Below are positions 29,148 through 38,767 of a stretch of 64,000 nucleotides of DNA, piece by piece. The translations under genes and the position numbers were made by a program. The notes beneath the pieces are model-generated. The model ran no database searches. It was not told the origin of the DNA and saw only the letters and a list, made by a program, of their open reading frames with translations. The stretch covers positions 87,049 to 151,048 of the forward strand of contig JACMKX010000144.1 in assembly GCA_014379905.1 (NCBI GenBank), read 5' to 3'. This DNA comes from Ferruginibacter sp. (GTDB lineage: Bacteria; Bacteroidota; Bacteroidia; Chitinophagales; Chitinophagaceae). The first letter of the stretch is position 1. Every line of letters starts with the position of its first letter.

Positions 29148-29934
29148 CTAATAACATAAGAATTTTTTATTTTCTGAAGAGAAACAGGTTTTAATAAGAT
29201 TGAACAACATAGGGTCATAGGTTTTTAATTCTGCCCTGTTGTTAACCTGGTTGTGTACACCATTGGTGGGGATGGCTTCAATATTACAGTTAAACCAACA
29301 TTGCACTCCTTCTGCCCAATACTCCCGTATATCAGAACGTGCATAGGTATTGGCCCATAAATTATTTTTTAAGCTATTGTTGCAGGCGGCCTGTAATTGT
29401 GAATCAAAAACCGTATTGGTAAACCGGATGCCTAGTTCATGAATAGCATGCGCAAATTCATGGCACAGCAATTCTTCTCCTTTATAACGGTCAATGCTTT
29501 GAATACACAATAAATTTTCCTAGCAGTTGGTAGTTAAAGGGCGGGCGAGTGTAGCGCCGTATGCCCGTGCCCTGTTGTCCCGGTCAGTTCCCGGAAAAGC
29601 AGTATACAAGTCACTGTATCGGGCATTTGTGTGGACCGCTCATTTTTACCGATAATACCTACCCTAATATAATTTTCTATCATTTTTGCCCTGGCTGCCG
29701 GAATTGTTTTTACCATTTCCTCCACTATGGCTTTTGCATTCAGTAATGCCTGGTCGGCAACATTTTCAGCACTGATAATGGGAATACCTCCCGCATCTGA
29801 ATATTTTTATAAAAGCCATCAAGACCAAGTGAGGCTGGTGGAGCCGTTATTTCGTTGCTGGCAGGTTTGGCGTTTGATTTGCTGCAGGAGAATAACGTTA
29901 TTGTTAGCAACGCGGAGAAAAGAAACTGTTTCAT
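29148..29934 (-). pseudogene. Degraded secreted metallopeptidase-like gene (HEFAHAIH)
   Basis: Signal/lipoprotein N-terminus in one frame (MKQFLFSALLTITLFSCSKS), middle in a second frame, C-terminus in a third, plus in-frame TAG at 29520-29522. Confidence 0.8.
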
Positions 29935-30062
29935 GATGATTAATTTTATGGTGGTAAAATTGCACATCTCTGCACACAATTCAAATACTCAATCTTATGT
30001 AGGCTGTTGTAGTTTGAAAAGTAAAAGAACCTACAACTACTCCGGCTTTTCTCTTATATCTT

Positions 30063-30281
30063 TTAATCAAGCAATTCTGCCCGAAAGCCTATTTTTTCCA
30101 AATGTACTTTCACATCCTCGGTATTTAGCATTTCCACCGATTCTATTCGCAGAATATTATCACAGTCGTGCAGGTCAAAATTGATCTTGCATTGTGGCAG
30201 TATTTCCAATAAACTTTCAACCACATCATTGGCTATGGATGCCTGGGTAATATTGGTTTTAAATACTTCGATGGTTTTCAT
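30063..30281 (-). CDS. Small hypothetical protein
   Basis: MKTIEVFKTNITQASIANDVVESLLEILPQCKINFDLHDCDNILRIES; overall fold looks HMA-like but no CxxC. Confidence 0.6.
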   Translation of the reverse strand: MKTIEVFKTNITQASIANDVVESLLEILPQCKINFDLHDCDNILRIESVEMLNTEDVKVHLEKIGFRAELLD

Positions 30282-30298
30282 TATTTCTCCTGTTGTTC

Positions 30299-30820
30299 TC
30301 AATATTCAACATTGCTATTTATATCGTAACTCGTTCCTAAATTAGCTACGGCCCTGCGTAATAATCCAAGTTGGCCCAGCAGGTAGCTGGTTCTGTCGAT
30401 GCCCATCCCAACCATGTTTAATTTATTTTCCTCCATAAAATCCACCTTCATACCAAAATCTTCTCCTTCGTTTAATACTTCATCGGTAACAGAAAGTAAT
30501 TTGTCGTACAATTTTTTAGAGATGTTGTGCCAGCTTCTTTTAAACTCTTCCACTGTTGGGTATATTGCATTGGCATCATAAGCTTTGCCTTCTTTAAATA
30601 ATGTATCGTTAGGATCTTTTTCTTCAATACCCAATACATTGGCCAGCCAGTAGCGGCAGTTTACCAGGTTTCCCAACGTCCAGATGATGTTGTTGGTTCT
30701 GCCTTCAATTCTCTTGGTAGCATCGGCATCATTAATGTCTTTGGTCATATTGTCAAACATTTGCGTGTGCCACCTGTAGGCTGGTATAACGATTTTCAGA
30801 GCGGGAGATGTTGCTTTCAT
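30299..30820 (-). CDS. DinB superfamily protein
   Basis: 173 aa helical; NIIWTLGNLVNCRYWLANVLG. Confidence 0.68.
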   Translation of the reverse strand: MKATSPALKIVIPAYRWHTQMFDNMTKDINDADATKRIEGRTNNIIWTLGNLVNCRYWLANVLGIEEKDPNDTLFKEGKAYDANAIYPTVEEFKRSWHNISKKLYDKLLSVTDEVLNEGEDFGMKVDFMEENKLNMVGMGIDRTSYLLGQLGLLRRAVANLGTSYDINSNVEY

Positions 30821-30830
30821 ATATTATTTT

Positions 30831-31634
30831 TTATCTTTTTAAAAATGCTATTGGAGTTACTTTATAATTTAATGCCTGGGTGGTGCCGGCGGTAACATCA
30901 ATGGTACAACCGGTAATTTTTGAAGCCATATCAGACACCAGGAAAACGGCTGTTTGAGCAATCTCTTCCATTAATGGCAATTGTTTTAGCATGGTATCGT
31001 TCGTCATCTTTTCCAACAAACCCTTCATTATTTCCGGGTTTTCTTTTAAAGCTGCCTGAAATACTTCAGAATCGGGGGAGCCTGCAGAACGGATATTTAC
31101 AACCCTTACTCCCCAGGGGCCTATTTCACTGGCTAAGTCTTTTACCAAACTTTCCAGTGCACTACAGGCCGGGCCAAAGCCGCCCACGTTTGCATAGCCA
31201 ATGCCCCCCGGTGTGGCAGTTAAAGTAAGTATAACACCATTTCCTTTTTCCATCATTACTTTGGCTGCTGCCGTGGCGGTGATAAAATTTGTTGTCAGAC
31301 CATTTCCAATAGGACTCATAAAATCATCAACAGAAAGTTCTGTTAGCAGGGAACCTTGCACATCTTTCCAGCCGATGGCATTAAATGAAATATCTATGCT
31401 GCTATTGATTGATTGCAGGTGTGCTTCCACCTGGTCTTTGTGGAGTGCGTCTACTTGTGCGGCATATGCTTTGCCCCCGGCATCATTGATTTGGGTGGCC
31501 AGTTTCTCAATCTTATTTACATTAACACCGGTAATATAAACAGCAGCGCCTGCCCGGGCAAAGGCTTTGGCAATAGCTGAGCCCAAAGAACCACCAGCGC
31601 CATATATAACAGCATTTTTATTTTTTAGGATCAT
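30831..31634 (-). CDS. Short-chain dehydrogenase/reductase (SDR)
   Basis: NAVIYGAGGSLGSAIAKAFARAGAAVYITG; SDR-like length and topology. Confidence 0.9.
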   Translation of the reverse strand: MILKNKNAVIYGAGGSLGSAIAKAFARAGAAVYITGVNVNKIEKLATQINDAGGKAYAAQVDALHKDQVEAHLQSINSSIDISFNAIGWKDVQGSLLTELSVDDFMSPIGNGLTTNFITATAAAKVMMEKGNGVILTLTATPGGIGYANVGGFGPACSALESLVKDLASEIGPWGVRVVNIRSAGSPDSEVFQAALKENPEIMKGLLEKMTNDTMLKQLPLMEEIAQTAVFLVSDMASKITGCTIDVTAGTTQALNYKVTPIAFLKR

Positions 31635-31744
31635 ACAATTATTAATAAATGATAATTATCAAATTTACTGCCTCCTCATTTGGTAAATTTTGCCCTATGG
31701 CAAAAAATAAGCGCCTTCATTATTTCTTTGCCGGTGTGGAAAGC

Positions 31745-32323
31745 CTACCGTTCCGAAACGGTTTTCCTTATCCTGCTTAGAGATGAATTGGTAATACCCA
31801 GGTAAGTGGCTATGTGCATAAGTGGTGCCTGTTTTAAAATCTGTGGCTTTTGGCTAATAAGATTCATATACCTGTCCATGGCAGAATGGGTGAAAATAGT
31901 TACAGAGCGTTGTTTAAAATGAAAGAGTTGATTAGCCATCCATGCACGACCCCATTCATTGAACCCGGGAAGGGTATGATACAATTGTTGAAAGCTGCCA
32001 AAGTCAATTTTCCAGCAAACACAATCTGTAACAGCCTGTATCACTTCCTGGCTGGGCGTTCGCTGAAACAGGGATGACACTTCTATAACAATTTCATCGT
32101 CGGAAAAAAAGTTAGTCGTAATATCATTGCCATCGTAGTCGTATACATAGGAGCGGATCAATCCTGTTTCAATAATGGCATATTCATTGGCTACCTGGCC
32201 TTGCTTTAAAAGGATGTCTCCCTTTTTATAAATTATTTTTTGATGAAATGATGCCAGTTGCTGCAGGTCTGTCATTGAAAGTAGTGGATGTGTATATATT
32301 TTTTGTATAAAAGATGGTTCCAT
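31745..32323 (-). CDS. Crp/Fnr family transcriptional regulator
   Basis: cNMP-binding N-terminus (KKGDILLKQGQVANEYAIIETGLIRSY), C-terminal HTH IATYLGITNSSLSRIRK. Confidence 0.9.
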   Translation of the reverse strand: MEPSFIQKIYTHPLLSMTDLQQLASFHQKIIYKKGDILLKQGQVANEYAIIETGLIRSYVYDYDGNDITTNFFSDDEIVIEVSSLFQRTPSQEVIQAVTDCVCWKIDFGSFQQLYHTLPGFNEWGRAWMANQLFHFKQRSVTIFTHSAMDRYMNLISQKPQILKQAPLMHIATYLGITNSSLSRIRKTVSER

Positions 32324-32328
32324 ATTGA

Positions 32329-32712
32329 TCAGGTTGAAAATTTACCCGGGTACATTAAAGTTAGCAAAGCAAAAACGAGCAGGAAATTAAATTCAGCACC
32401 ATTTCTGCCGCCACCTACTACAAACCAACCTTCTTTTCCATGAATCATTAATATTCCGGCAATTAAAATGACGAGGGTAATAATTGCAGCCGGCTTAATA
32501 AATTTATTGGCCAGCAGGCAAATGGCTGCCGCAATATGCGATAATTTAGTAGCCCATGCCGGGGGCAAACCGAGTGCGTCAAATCCCTCTGCCCGCAGGT
32601 ACTCGTTGCCAAACCCGTTTACCGGCCCGGATGTGATAGAGGGAATAGCATGCATCGGCAATATAATGGCAGCCGCTAAACGCAATAAAAAAAGATGGTT
32701 GAAGATGGACAT
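32329..32712 (-). CDS. DoxX-like membrane protein
   Basis: 127 aa, four hydrophobic segments, LLRLAAAIILPMHAIPSI. Confidence 0.7.
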   Translation of the reverse strand: MSIFNHLFLLRLAAAIILPMHAIPSITSGPVNGFGNEYLRAEGFDALGLPPAWATKLSHIAAAICLLANKFIKPAAIITLVILIAGILMIHGKEGWFVVGGGRNGAEFNFLLVFALLTLMYPGKFST

Positions 32713-32795
32713 GGCAACCGGCTTTGTTGTTAAATATGAAAACCCCTATAAAGAATGATATGTAAAGATAAACGCTGCTTTAGTAAATTTATATT

Positions 32796-33311
32796 ATGAA
32801 AAAAATAGTGCTCTTGTGTTTATTGGCATTCGCTACAGGTTTATGTTACGCACAGTTTCCGCAAAATTTTATAGGTGAATGGAAAGGAAAACTGCAATGG
32901 ATTGTTACCGGTAAACCGTTGCAGGAATTTGCTATGCGGCTTAGAATAGCAGCATCTGATAGCTTAAACCGGTATATATGGCATATTAGTTATGGAGACA
33001 GCAATAAAGATACCAGGCCATATATGCTGAGCCTTGTAGATAGAGAGAAAAATCATTGGGTTATTGAAGAAGGAAATGGAATTAATCTTGACAATTATGT
33101 GGCCGGTAATTGCCTGCAGGGTTCTTTCACAGTAATGAACAATACCATCGTAAATAATTATTGCATAGAAGATGGAAAGATGCGGGTGGAGTTTTTTACT
33201 ATAAAACTGGCGGATAAAAAAACCAGCGGAAACGGCACAAAAGATTCCCCACTGGTAGATAATTATAGAATGGCCGGTTATCAGCATGGGTTGTTGGAAA
33301 AAGTAAGGTAA
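32796..33311 (+). CDS. Hypothetical secreted protein
   Basis: Signal peptide MKKIVLLCLLAFATGLCYAQ; lipocalin-like length. Confidence 0.65.
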   Translation: MKKIVLLCLLAFATGLCYAQFPQNFIGEWKGKLQWIVTGKPLQEFAMRLRIAASDSLNRYIWHISYGDSNKDTRPYMLSLVDREKNHWVIEEGNGINLDNYVAGNCLQGSFTVMNNTIVNNYCIEDGKMRVEFFTIKLADKKTSGNGTKDSPLVDNYRMAGYQHGLLEKVR

Positions 33312-33414
33312 TTTCGCTGCCATACAAAGGATAGAATAGCTTCTGTTGATTCGCCAGGCGGCGAATGCCAATTAAAATGCGCTATACAGTTAGCTGGTTT
33401 CAAAAAAATAAAAT

Positions 33415-34791
33415 ATGTCGCAATCATCTGAAACATTTTTAGCCAAGAGCACCGTAAAAGCTGCTGACCTGCAACACAGGCGTACCATCAACTTCAATAT
33501 GGGCCGCTATCATGCCGTGGTGCCTAAAGGCAAAGAACAGTTTAGTAATGTACACCTGGCACGTGAGCGGGCAAAAAACATTAAATGGCGTGCTATAGAA
33601 ACACTTGATCAGCAGCTGGAAACTTTTGAACTAAACCTGGGTAAAAAAGGCGGCAAAGTAATTTGGGCAGAAACAGCTGCACAGGCCATTGAAGAAATTG
33701 TAAAGATCTGCAGAGAAAAAAACTGCAAAACCCTCGTGAAGAGCAAGAGCATGGCTACAGAGGAAATACACCTGAACAAAGCCATGGAAGAAAATGGTAT
33801 TGAAAGCATTGAAACCGACCTGGGGGAATATATACAACAATTAGATGGCGAAGCACCTTATCATATTGTAACACCTGCCATGCATAAGAGCAAGGAAGAT
33901 GTAGCTAAATTGTTTGCAGACAAACTGGGAACTGATCCCAAACTAACGCCGGAAGAATTAACCCTGGTGGCAAGAAATATTTTAAGAGAAAAATATGTAC
34001 AGGCTGAAGTAGGTGTTACAGGTGCCAACTTTATCATCAGCGATGTTGGTGGCGTGGCGGTAACAGAAAATGAGGGCAATGCACGCCTTTCCTGTGCTTT
34101 TCCTAAAACACATATAGTAGTGGTGGGAATTGAAAAGGTAATTCCATCGATTACTGACCTCGCTTTGTTTTGGCCCTTGCTCAGCACTTTTGGTACGGGG
34201 CAAAAAATAACTTCTTACAACAGCATTATTACAGGGCCGAGGCAGCCGGGCGAATCGGACGGCCCCGATGAAATGTATGTGATACTTATGGACAATGGTC
34301 GTACTAATATTTTAGACAACCCGGTACAAAGAGAAAGCCTGTATTGTATTCGCTGTGGCGCCTGCCTAAATGCATGCCCTATTTATAAAAATATAGGCGG
34401 CCATGCTTATGGCACCACTTATAGCGGACCCATTGGTAGTGTAATTTCACCACACCTGGAGGGTATGAATGAATACAAGCATTTAAGTTTTGCTTCGTCA
34501 CTGTGTGGCAATTGTACCGAAGTATGTGCTGTAAAAATCAATCTTCACGAATTGTTGCTGGAGAATAGGAAAGAATCTGTAGAAGAAGGTCATACCAGTT
34601 TTGCTGAGCGGGCTGCCTGGAAAATGTGGCGGCTTGCCAGCCTTAACCGCCGCATGATGAATATGGGCAATGGCGGTTTGAAAAATAAAGTAGTAAATGG
34701 TTTGTTTAAAGACTGGAAGAAGAATAGGGCTGATTTAAATTTTAGCCAGCAAACTTTTAATGAAATGTGGAGAGGCCGTTTAAAAAAATGA
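33415..34791 (+). CDS. lutB: LutB-like iron-sulfur lactate utilization protein
   Basis: 458 aa; LUD domain plus CIRCGACLNACPIY and CGNCTEVCAVKI ferredoxin motifs. Confidence 0.9.
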   Translation: MSQSSETFLAKSTVKAADLQHRRTINFNMGRYHAVVPKGKEQFSNVHLARERAKNIKWRAIETLDQQLETFELNLGKKGGKVIWAETAAQAIEEIVKICREKNCKTLVKSKSMATEEIHLNKAMEENGIESIETDLGEYIQQLDGEAPYHIVTPAMHKSKEDVAKLFADKLGTDPKLTPEELTLVARNILREKYVQAEVGVTGANFIISDVGGVAVTENEGNARLSCAFPKTHIVVVGIEKVIPSITDLALFWPLLSTFGTGQKITSYNSIITGPRQPGESDGPDEMYVILMDNGRTNILDNPVQRESLYCIRCGACLNACPIYKNIGGHAYGTTYSGPIGSVISPHLEGMNEYKHLSFASSLCGNCTEVCAVKINLHELLLENRKESVEEGHTSFAERAAWKMWRLASLNRRMMNMGNGGLKNKVVNGLFKDWKKNRADLNFSQQTFNEMWRGRLKK

Positions 34792-34825
34792 TTTTCTTAT
34801 CAACAAGCGAAGACAAAAATCTACC

Positions 34826-36109
34826 ATGCTTATTTTTTCGAAAACTTCTACCTCAAGGCTTCAATACATTTGCAAATTTATTTTCGGAGAACAGCTCGGC
34901 ATATGCTTTGGATTAACCATAGATTCTGAAGAATTTAAAAAGCATGAAGGGCCAAAGATCAATTACAGCGATATTGAAATAGAAGGAGACGCTTTCCGCC
35001 TCAAAAATCACGACTTACTATTTGAGAAAAATATTAAATCCCAGGCAACTGATTGCTTTGAAACGAATGGATACAAAGCATTTTTTAAAACTATTGACAG
35101 CAATTTTGACTTTGATATATTAGCCGCATCTTTTTATTTAATGAGCCGATACGAAGAATACCTGCCGCACGAAAAAGATATGTATGGACGGTATGCTCAT
35201 GAAAACGCCATCGCTTATAAAGAAGATTTTTTAAGCAAGCCTGTCATTAATACATGGATCACTGATTTTGCAATTGCCCTGAAGCAAAAATTCCCTTCCC
35301 TGGCAATTAAAACACCCGTTTTCAAATTTACCCCCAGCTATGATATTGACATTGCCTGGAGTTATAAAAACAAAGGCCTGTTGCGCAATGTTGGCGGTTT
35401 TTTTAAAAGTCCTTCACTAAACAGGTTAAGGGTTTTAACGGGAATGAAAAAAGACCCATACGATTGCTATGACTTTTTAAATGAGCTGCATACCAAATGC
35501 AGGCTGGAGCCTGTCTATTTTTTTTTAGTGGCTACCAGCCGTAGTGAATACGATAAGAATATTTCTCCTTACGACCATTCAATGTGGCAGCTGATAAAAC
35601 AACATGCAAAAAAATACAGGATAGGTCTGCATCCCTCCTGGAAAAGCAGTGAAAAACACAGCTTACTGGCAAAAGAAAAAAAGATCCTGGAAACAGCGGG
35701 AAATGTTCCGGTTACCAGGTCGAGGCAACACTATATTAATTTAACAATACCCGAAACTTATGAACGCCTTATTGATACAGGTATTGCAGACGACTACAGC
35801 ATGGGTTATGGCAGCATCAACGGGTTCAGGGCATCTGTTGCGGCTACCTTTTCCTGGTACAATTTAAAAACTGAAAAGGCAACAGGTTTACGGGTGCACC
35901 CTTTTTGTTTTATGGATGCCAATAGTTTTTATGAGCAAAAACAAGATAGCAGCGATTCGTTCAATGAATTAATAAGGTATTATAGTGAATGTAAAGAAAT
36001 GAAAGCTGAGCTGATCACTATTTTTCACAATAACTTTTTAGGCACCGACCCTATTTTTGCAGGCTGGAGGGCACTATATGTCAACTTTATATCTCAGCTT
36101 CAGCAATAA
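34826..36109 (+). CDS. Polysaccharide deacetylase-like family protein
   Basis: FKFTPSYDIDIAW, YRIGLHPSWKSSEK, VTRSRQHYI motifs resembling divergent NodB-like proteins. Confidence 0.72.
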   Translation: MLIFSKTSTSRLQYICKFIFGEQLGICFGLTIDSEEFKKHEGPKINYSDIEIEGDAFRLKNHDLLFEKNIKSQATDCFETNGYKAFFKTIDSNFDFDILAASFYLMSRYEEYLPHEKDMYGRYAHENAIAYKEDFLSKPVINTWITDFAIALKQKFPSLAIKTPVFKFTPSYDIDIAWSYKNKGLLRNVGGFFKSPSLNRLRVLTGMKKDPYDCYDFLNELHTKCRLEPVYFFLVATSRSEYDKNISPYDHSMWQLIKQHAKKYRIGLHPSWKSSEKHSLLAKEKKILETAGNVPVTRSRQHYINLTIPETYERLIDTGIADDYSMGYGSINGFRASVAATFSWYNLKTEKATGLRVHPFCFMDANSFYEQKQDSSDSFNELIRYYSECKEMKAELITIFHNNFLGTDPIFAGWRALYVNFISQLQQ

Positions 36110-37031
36110 TTTTTTCCCTGCTTCTTTTAATACTGAGGTTTACCAGGTAAACGCCAACAAGCGTTACAATGGATCCCCATAAAATATTTATGGTGAGCTT
36201 TTCATTTATCACCAATGCTCCCAAAACCATTGCTACCATTGGGTTTACATAAGCATACAGAGATGCCACCGCTGGTTGTAACTTCTTCATGGAATAAATA
36301 AAAGCGATGAATGCGATAATGGAACCAAATATGACCAGGTACAATATCACCATCCATACTTTAAAGGAGATATCAGTTAGCGCAACTGTAGGTTGCGCAC
36401 TTTCTGCCCATACAAGTAAAATAGCAGAACTGATGAGCATTTGCCAGCCGGTGCCATAATATGGATTCATTTTTGCCTTATTTCTCGCCAGGAAAATAGT
36501 GCCTACACTCCAGCTGAGCATGGCAAACATGGATAATGCTAAGCCGATAAACATAGACATATCTATACCAGCGAAAGCATTTTCATAAAATACAATTAAC
36601 ACACCGGTAAAGCCAAGAAAGAGGCCGATATAGGTAAGCCGGGTGAGTTTTTGACTCCTGAAAAATAAACGTTCAATAATTACCACACTTAACGGATACA
36701 AAGCGCCTATCAAAGCACTTAGCCCGGATGGAATCCATTTTAAACTCCAGGTGCTAAGGCCATTTGCAAATACAAACATGAGGATAGCCATGACCGTTAA
36801 CCATTGAAATTGTTTGGCTGTAGGCAAAGGAAATTTTTTATAAACAAGAAAGAATCCAACAAAAGCCACTCCTGCTATGAACTGGCGGATATAGGCCATT
36901 TGTAACGCGGGAATTTCATGCACCCCCATTTTACTCACCACCCATGTGGTACCCCACACAATACAGGTAACAATAAGGGCCAGGTAGCCTTTTCCTTTCC
37001 CCTCCGTATTTCCCTTGTTTTTTATAAACAT
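36087..37031 (-). CDS. EamA/DMT family transporter
   Basis: ten hydrophobic segments; IVTCIVWGTTWVVSKMGVHEIPALQMAYIRQFIAG. Confidence 0.9.
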   Translation of the reverse strand: MFIKNKGNTEGKGKGYLALIVTCIVWGTTWVVSKMGVHEIPALQMAYIRQFIAGVAFVGFFLVYKKFPLPTAKQFQWLTVMAILMFVFANGLSTWSLKWIPSGLSALIGALYPLSVVIIERLFFRSQKLTRLTYIGLFLGFTGVLIVFYENAFAGIDMSMFIGLALSMFAMLSWSVGTIFLARNKAKMNPYYGTGWQMLISSAILLVWAESAQPTVALTDISFKVWMVILYLVIFGSIIAFIAFIYSMKKLQPAVASLYAYVNPMVAMVLGALVINEKLTINILWGSIVTLVGVYLVNLSIKRSREKIIAEAEI

Positions 37032-37114
37032 TAAAAAATGTTGTTTAATCGATTAACCATTCTTCCTGATCTTCCCCTTTCTCTTTCTTTAGTAGCCTAC
37101 AGGTGAGGGAGGGT

Positions 37115-38641
37115 TTAATGTTTAAAATGTCTCATACCGGTGATCACCATAGCAAGATTATTGTTTTTACAATATTCAATAGAATCGTTGTCTCTTATAG
37201 AACCACCCGGTTGTATAAAAGAGGTGATGCCGGCTGCGTGGGCGATCTTCACACAATCATCAAAGGGGAAAAAAGCATCACTTGCCAGAACTGCGCCATT
37301 CAAATCAAAATTAAATTGTTTCGATTTTTCAATTGCATGGCGCAGGGCATCGATGCGGCTGGTTTGACCACAACCTTTTCCAATTAATTGTTTATTCTTA
37401 ACCAATGCAATGGCATTGCTTTTTAAATGCTTGCAAATGATGTTGGAAAAGGCCAGGTTTTCTTTTTCTTCAGCAGTTGTTTCTCTTCCGCCCGTTTCTT
37501 TCCATTCGGCATAATTGCCTTCATCATTTTGTTGCAATAAAATCCCGTTGAGCAAAGATTTGTATTGCATACCTGGTAAGTCTGCAAGTTTTAATTGCAA
37601 TAAAATCCTGTTCTTTTTTGATTGCAATATTTTTAATGCTTCTTCATCAAATGCAGGCGCTATCAATACTTCAAAGAAAATTTCGCTTATGGCAGTTGCC
37701 GTAGCAACGTCGATGGTTGTATTGGAGACCAACACACCACCAAAGGCACTTTCGGGATCGCCGGCCAAAGCTGCGTCCCAGCTTTCTTTTACGGTAGTTC
37801 CTGAAGCCACACCGCATACATTGGTATGCTTGATGATAGCAAAAACAGCCCCGCCTCCGCCCACGGGGGGAGTTGGAAATTCCCTTATTATTTGAACCGC
37901 TGCGTCGGTATCAACGAGGTTATTATAGGAGAGTTCTTTGCCGTGTAGTTGATTGAAAACTTCATCCAGGTTACCAAAAAAGGTTGCAGCCTGGTGAGGG
38001 TTTTCCCCATAACGCAATGCTTTCTTTTCTTTATTGAAAGGTGTTTCTATACTTATATTATTAAAGTAAGAGGAGATGGCTGTATCATAAGCAGTACAAA
38101 CATCAAATGCTTTTATAGCAAAAGTTCTGCGTTGGTCCAGGGTGGTTTCACCTGCCTGTGTTTCTAAAATATCAACCAATAAGGGGTAGTCATTTTTTGC
38201 TGCAACAACTACTACATCGCGGTGATTCTTTGCAGCGGCCCTTATCATACTTGGTCCGCCAATATCAATTTTTTCAATAATTAAGCTTTCATCACTGGTG
38301 GTTTTTACTGTTTCTTCAAATGGATACAGGTCAACAATTACCAGGTCCATTTCAGGAATATTGTATTGTTTCATTTCCGCCAGGTGCGTATCATCATTTC
38401 GTTTGCCTAAAATTCCGCCGAACACGGAAGGATGCAGGGTTTTTACCCTTCCTCCTAAAATAGAAGGATAACTGGTAAGTGATTCAACAGGGATACATGT
38501 AACACCTAGTTTTTCAATAAAATCCTGTGTGCCGCCGGTGCTGTAAATGGTTACATGGTTCTTTTGAAGTTGGTCAACGATTTTTTCCAGTCCGTTCTTG
38601 TAAAAAACAGAAATTAGTGCAGCTTTAATTTTTTTTTGCAT
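37115..38641 (-). CDS. purH: Bifunctional AICAR formyltransferase/IMP cyclohydrolase
   Basis: ALISVFYKNGLEKIVDQL...IYSTGGT; KTLHPSVFGGIL; LRYGENPHQAA; ASDAFFPFDDCV. Confidence 0.96.
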   Translation of the reverse strand: MQKKIKAALISVFYKNGLEKIVDQLQKNHVTIYSTGGTQDFIEKLGVTCIPVESLTSYPSILGGRVKTLHPSVFGGILGKRNDDTHLAEMKQYNIPEMDLVIVDLYPFEETVKTTSDESLIIEKIDIGGPSMIRAAAKNHRDVVVVAAKNDYPLLVDILETQAGETTLDQRRTFAIKAFDVCTAYDTAISSYFNNISIETPFNKEKKALRYGENPHQAATFFGNLDEVFNQLHGKELSYNNLVDTDAAVQIIREFPTPPVGGGGAVFAIIKHTNVCGVASGTTVKESWDAALAGDPESAFGGVLVSNTTIDVATATAISEIFFEVLIAPAFDEEALKILQSKKNRILLQLKLADLPGMQYKSLLNGILLQQNDEGNYAEWKETGGRETTAEEKENLAFSNIICKHLKSNAIALVKNKQLIGKGCGQTSRIDALRHAIEKSKQFNFDLNGAVLASDAFFPFDDCVKIAHAAGITSFIQPGGSIRDNDSIEYCKNNNLAMVITGMRHFKH

Positions 38642-38767
38642 GAGAGGGGGAGCAATGTTTACAGTCTAAAGACTATAGTGCATAGCAGTTTATTCAGTTT
38701 GAAATATTATTAACCTATCGGTACCCGTATAGATTTCCTCTTTTATCGACCCGGCTATCCATTGTAA

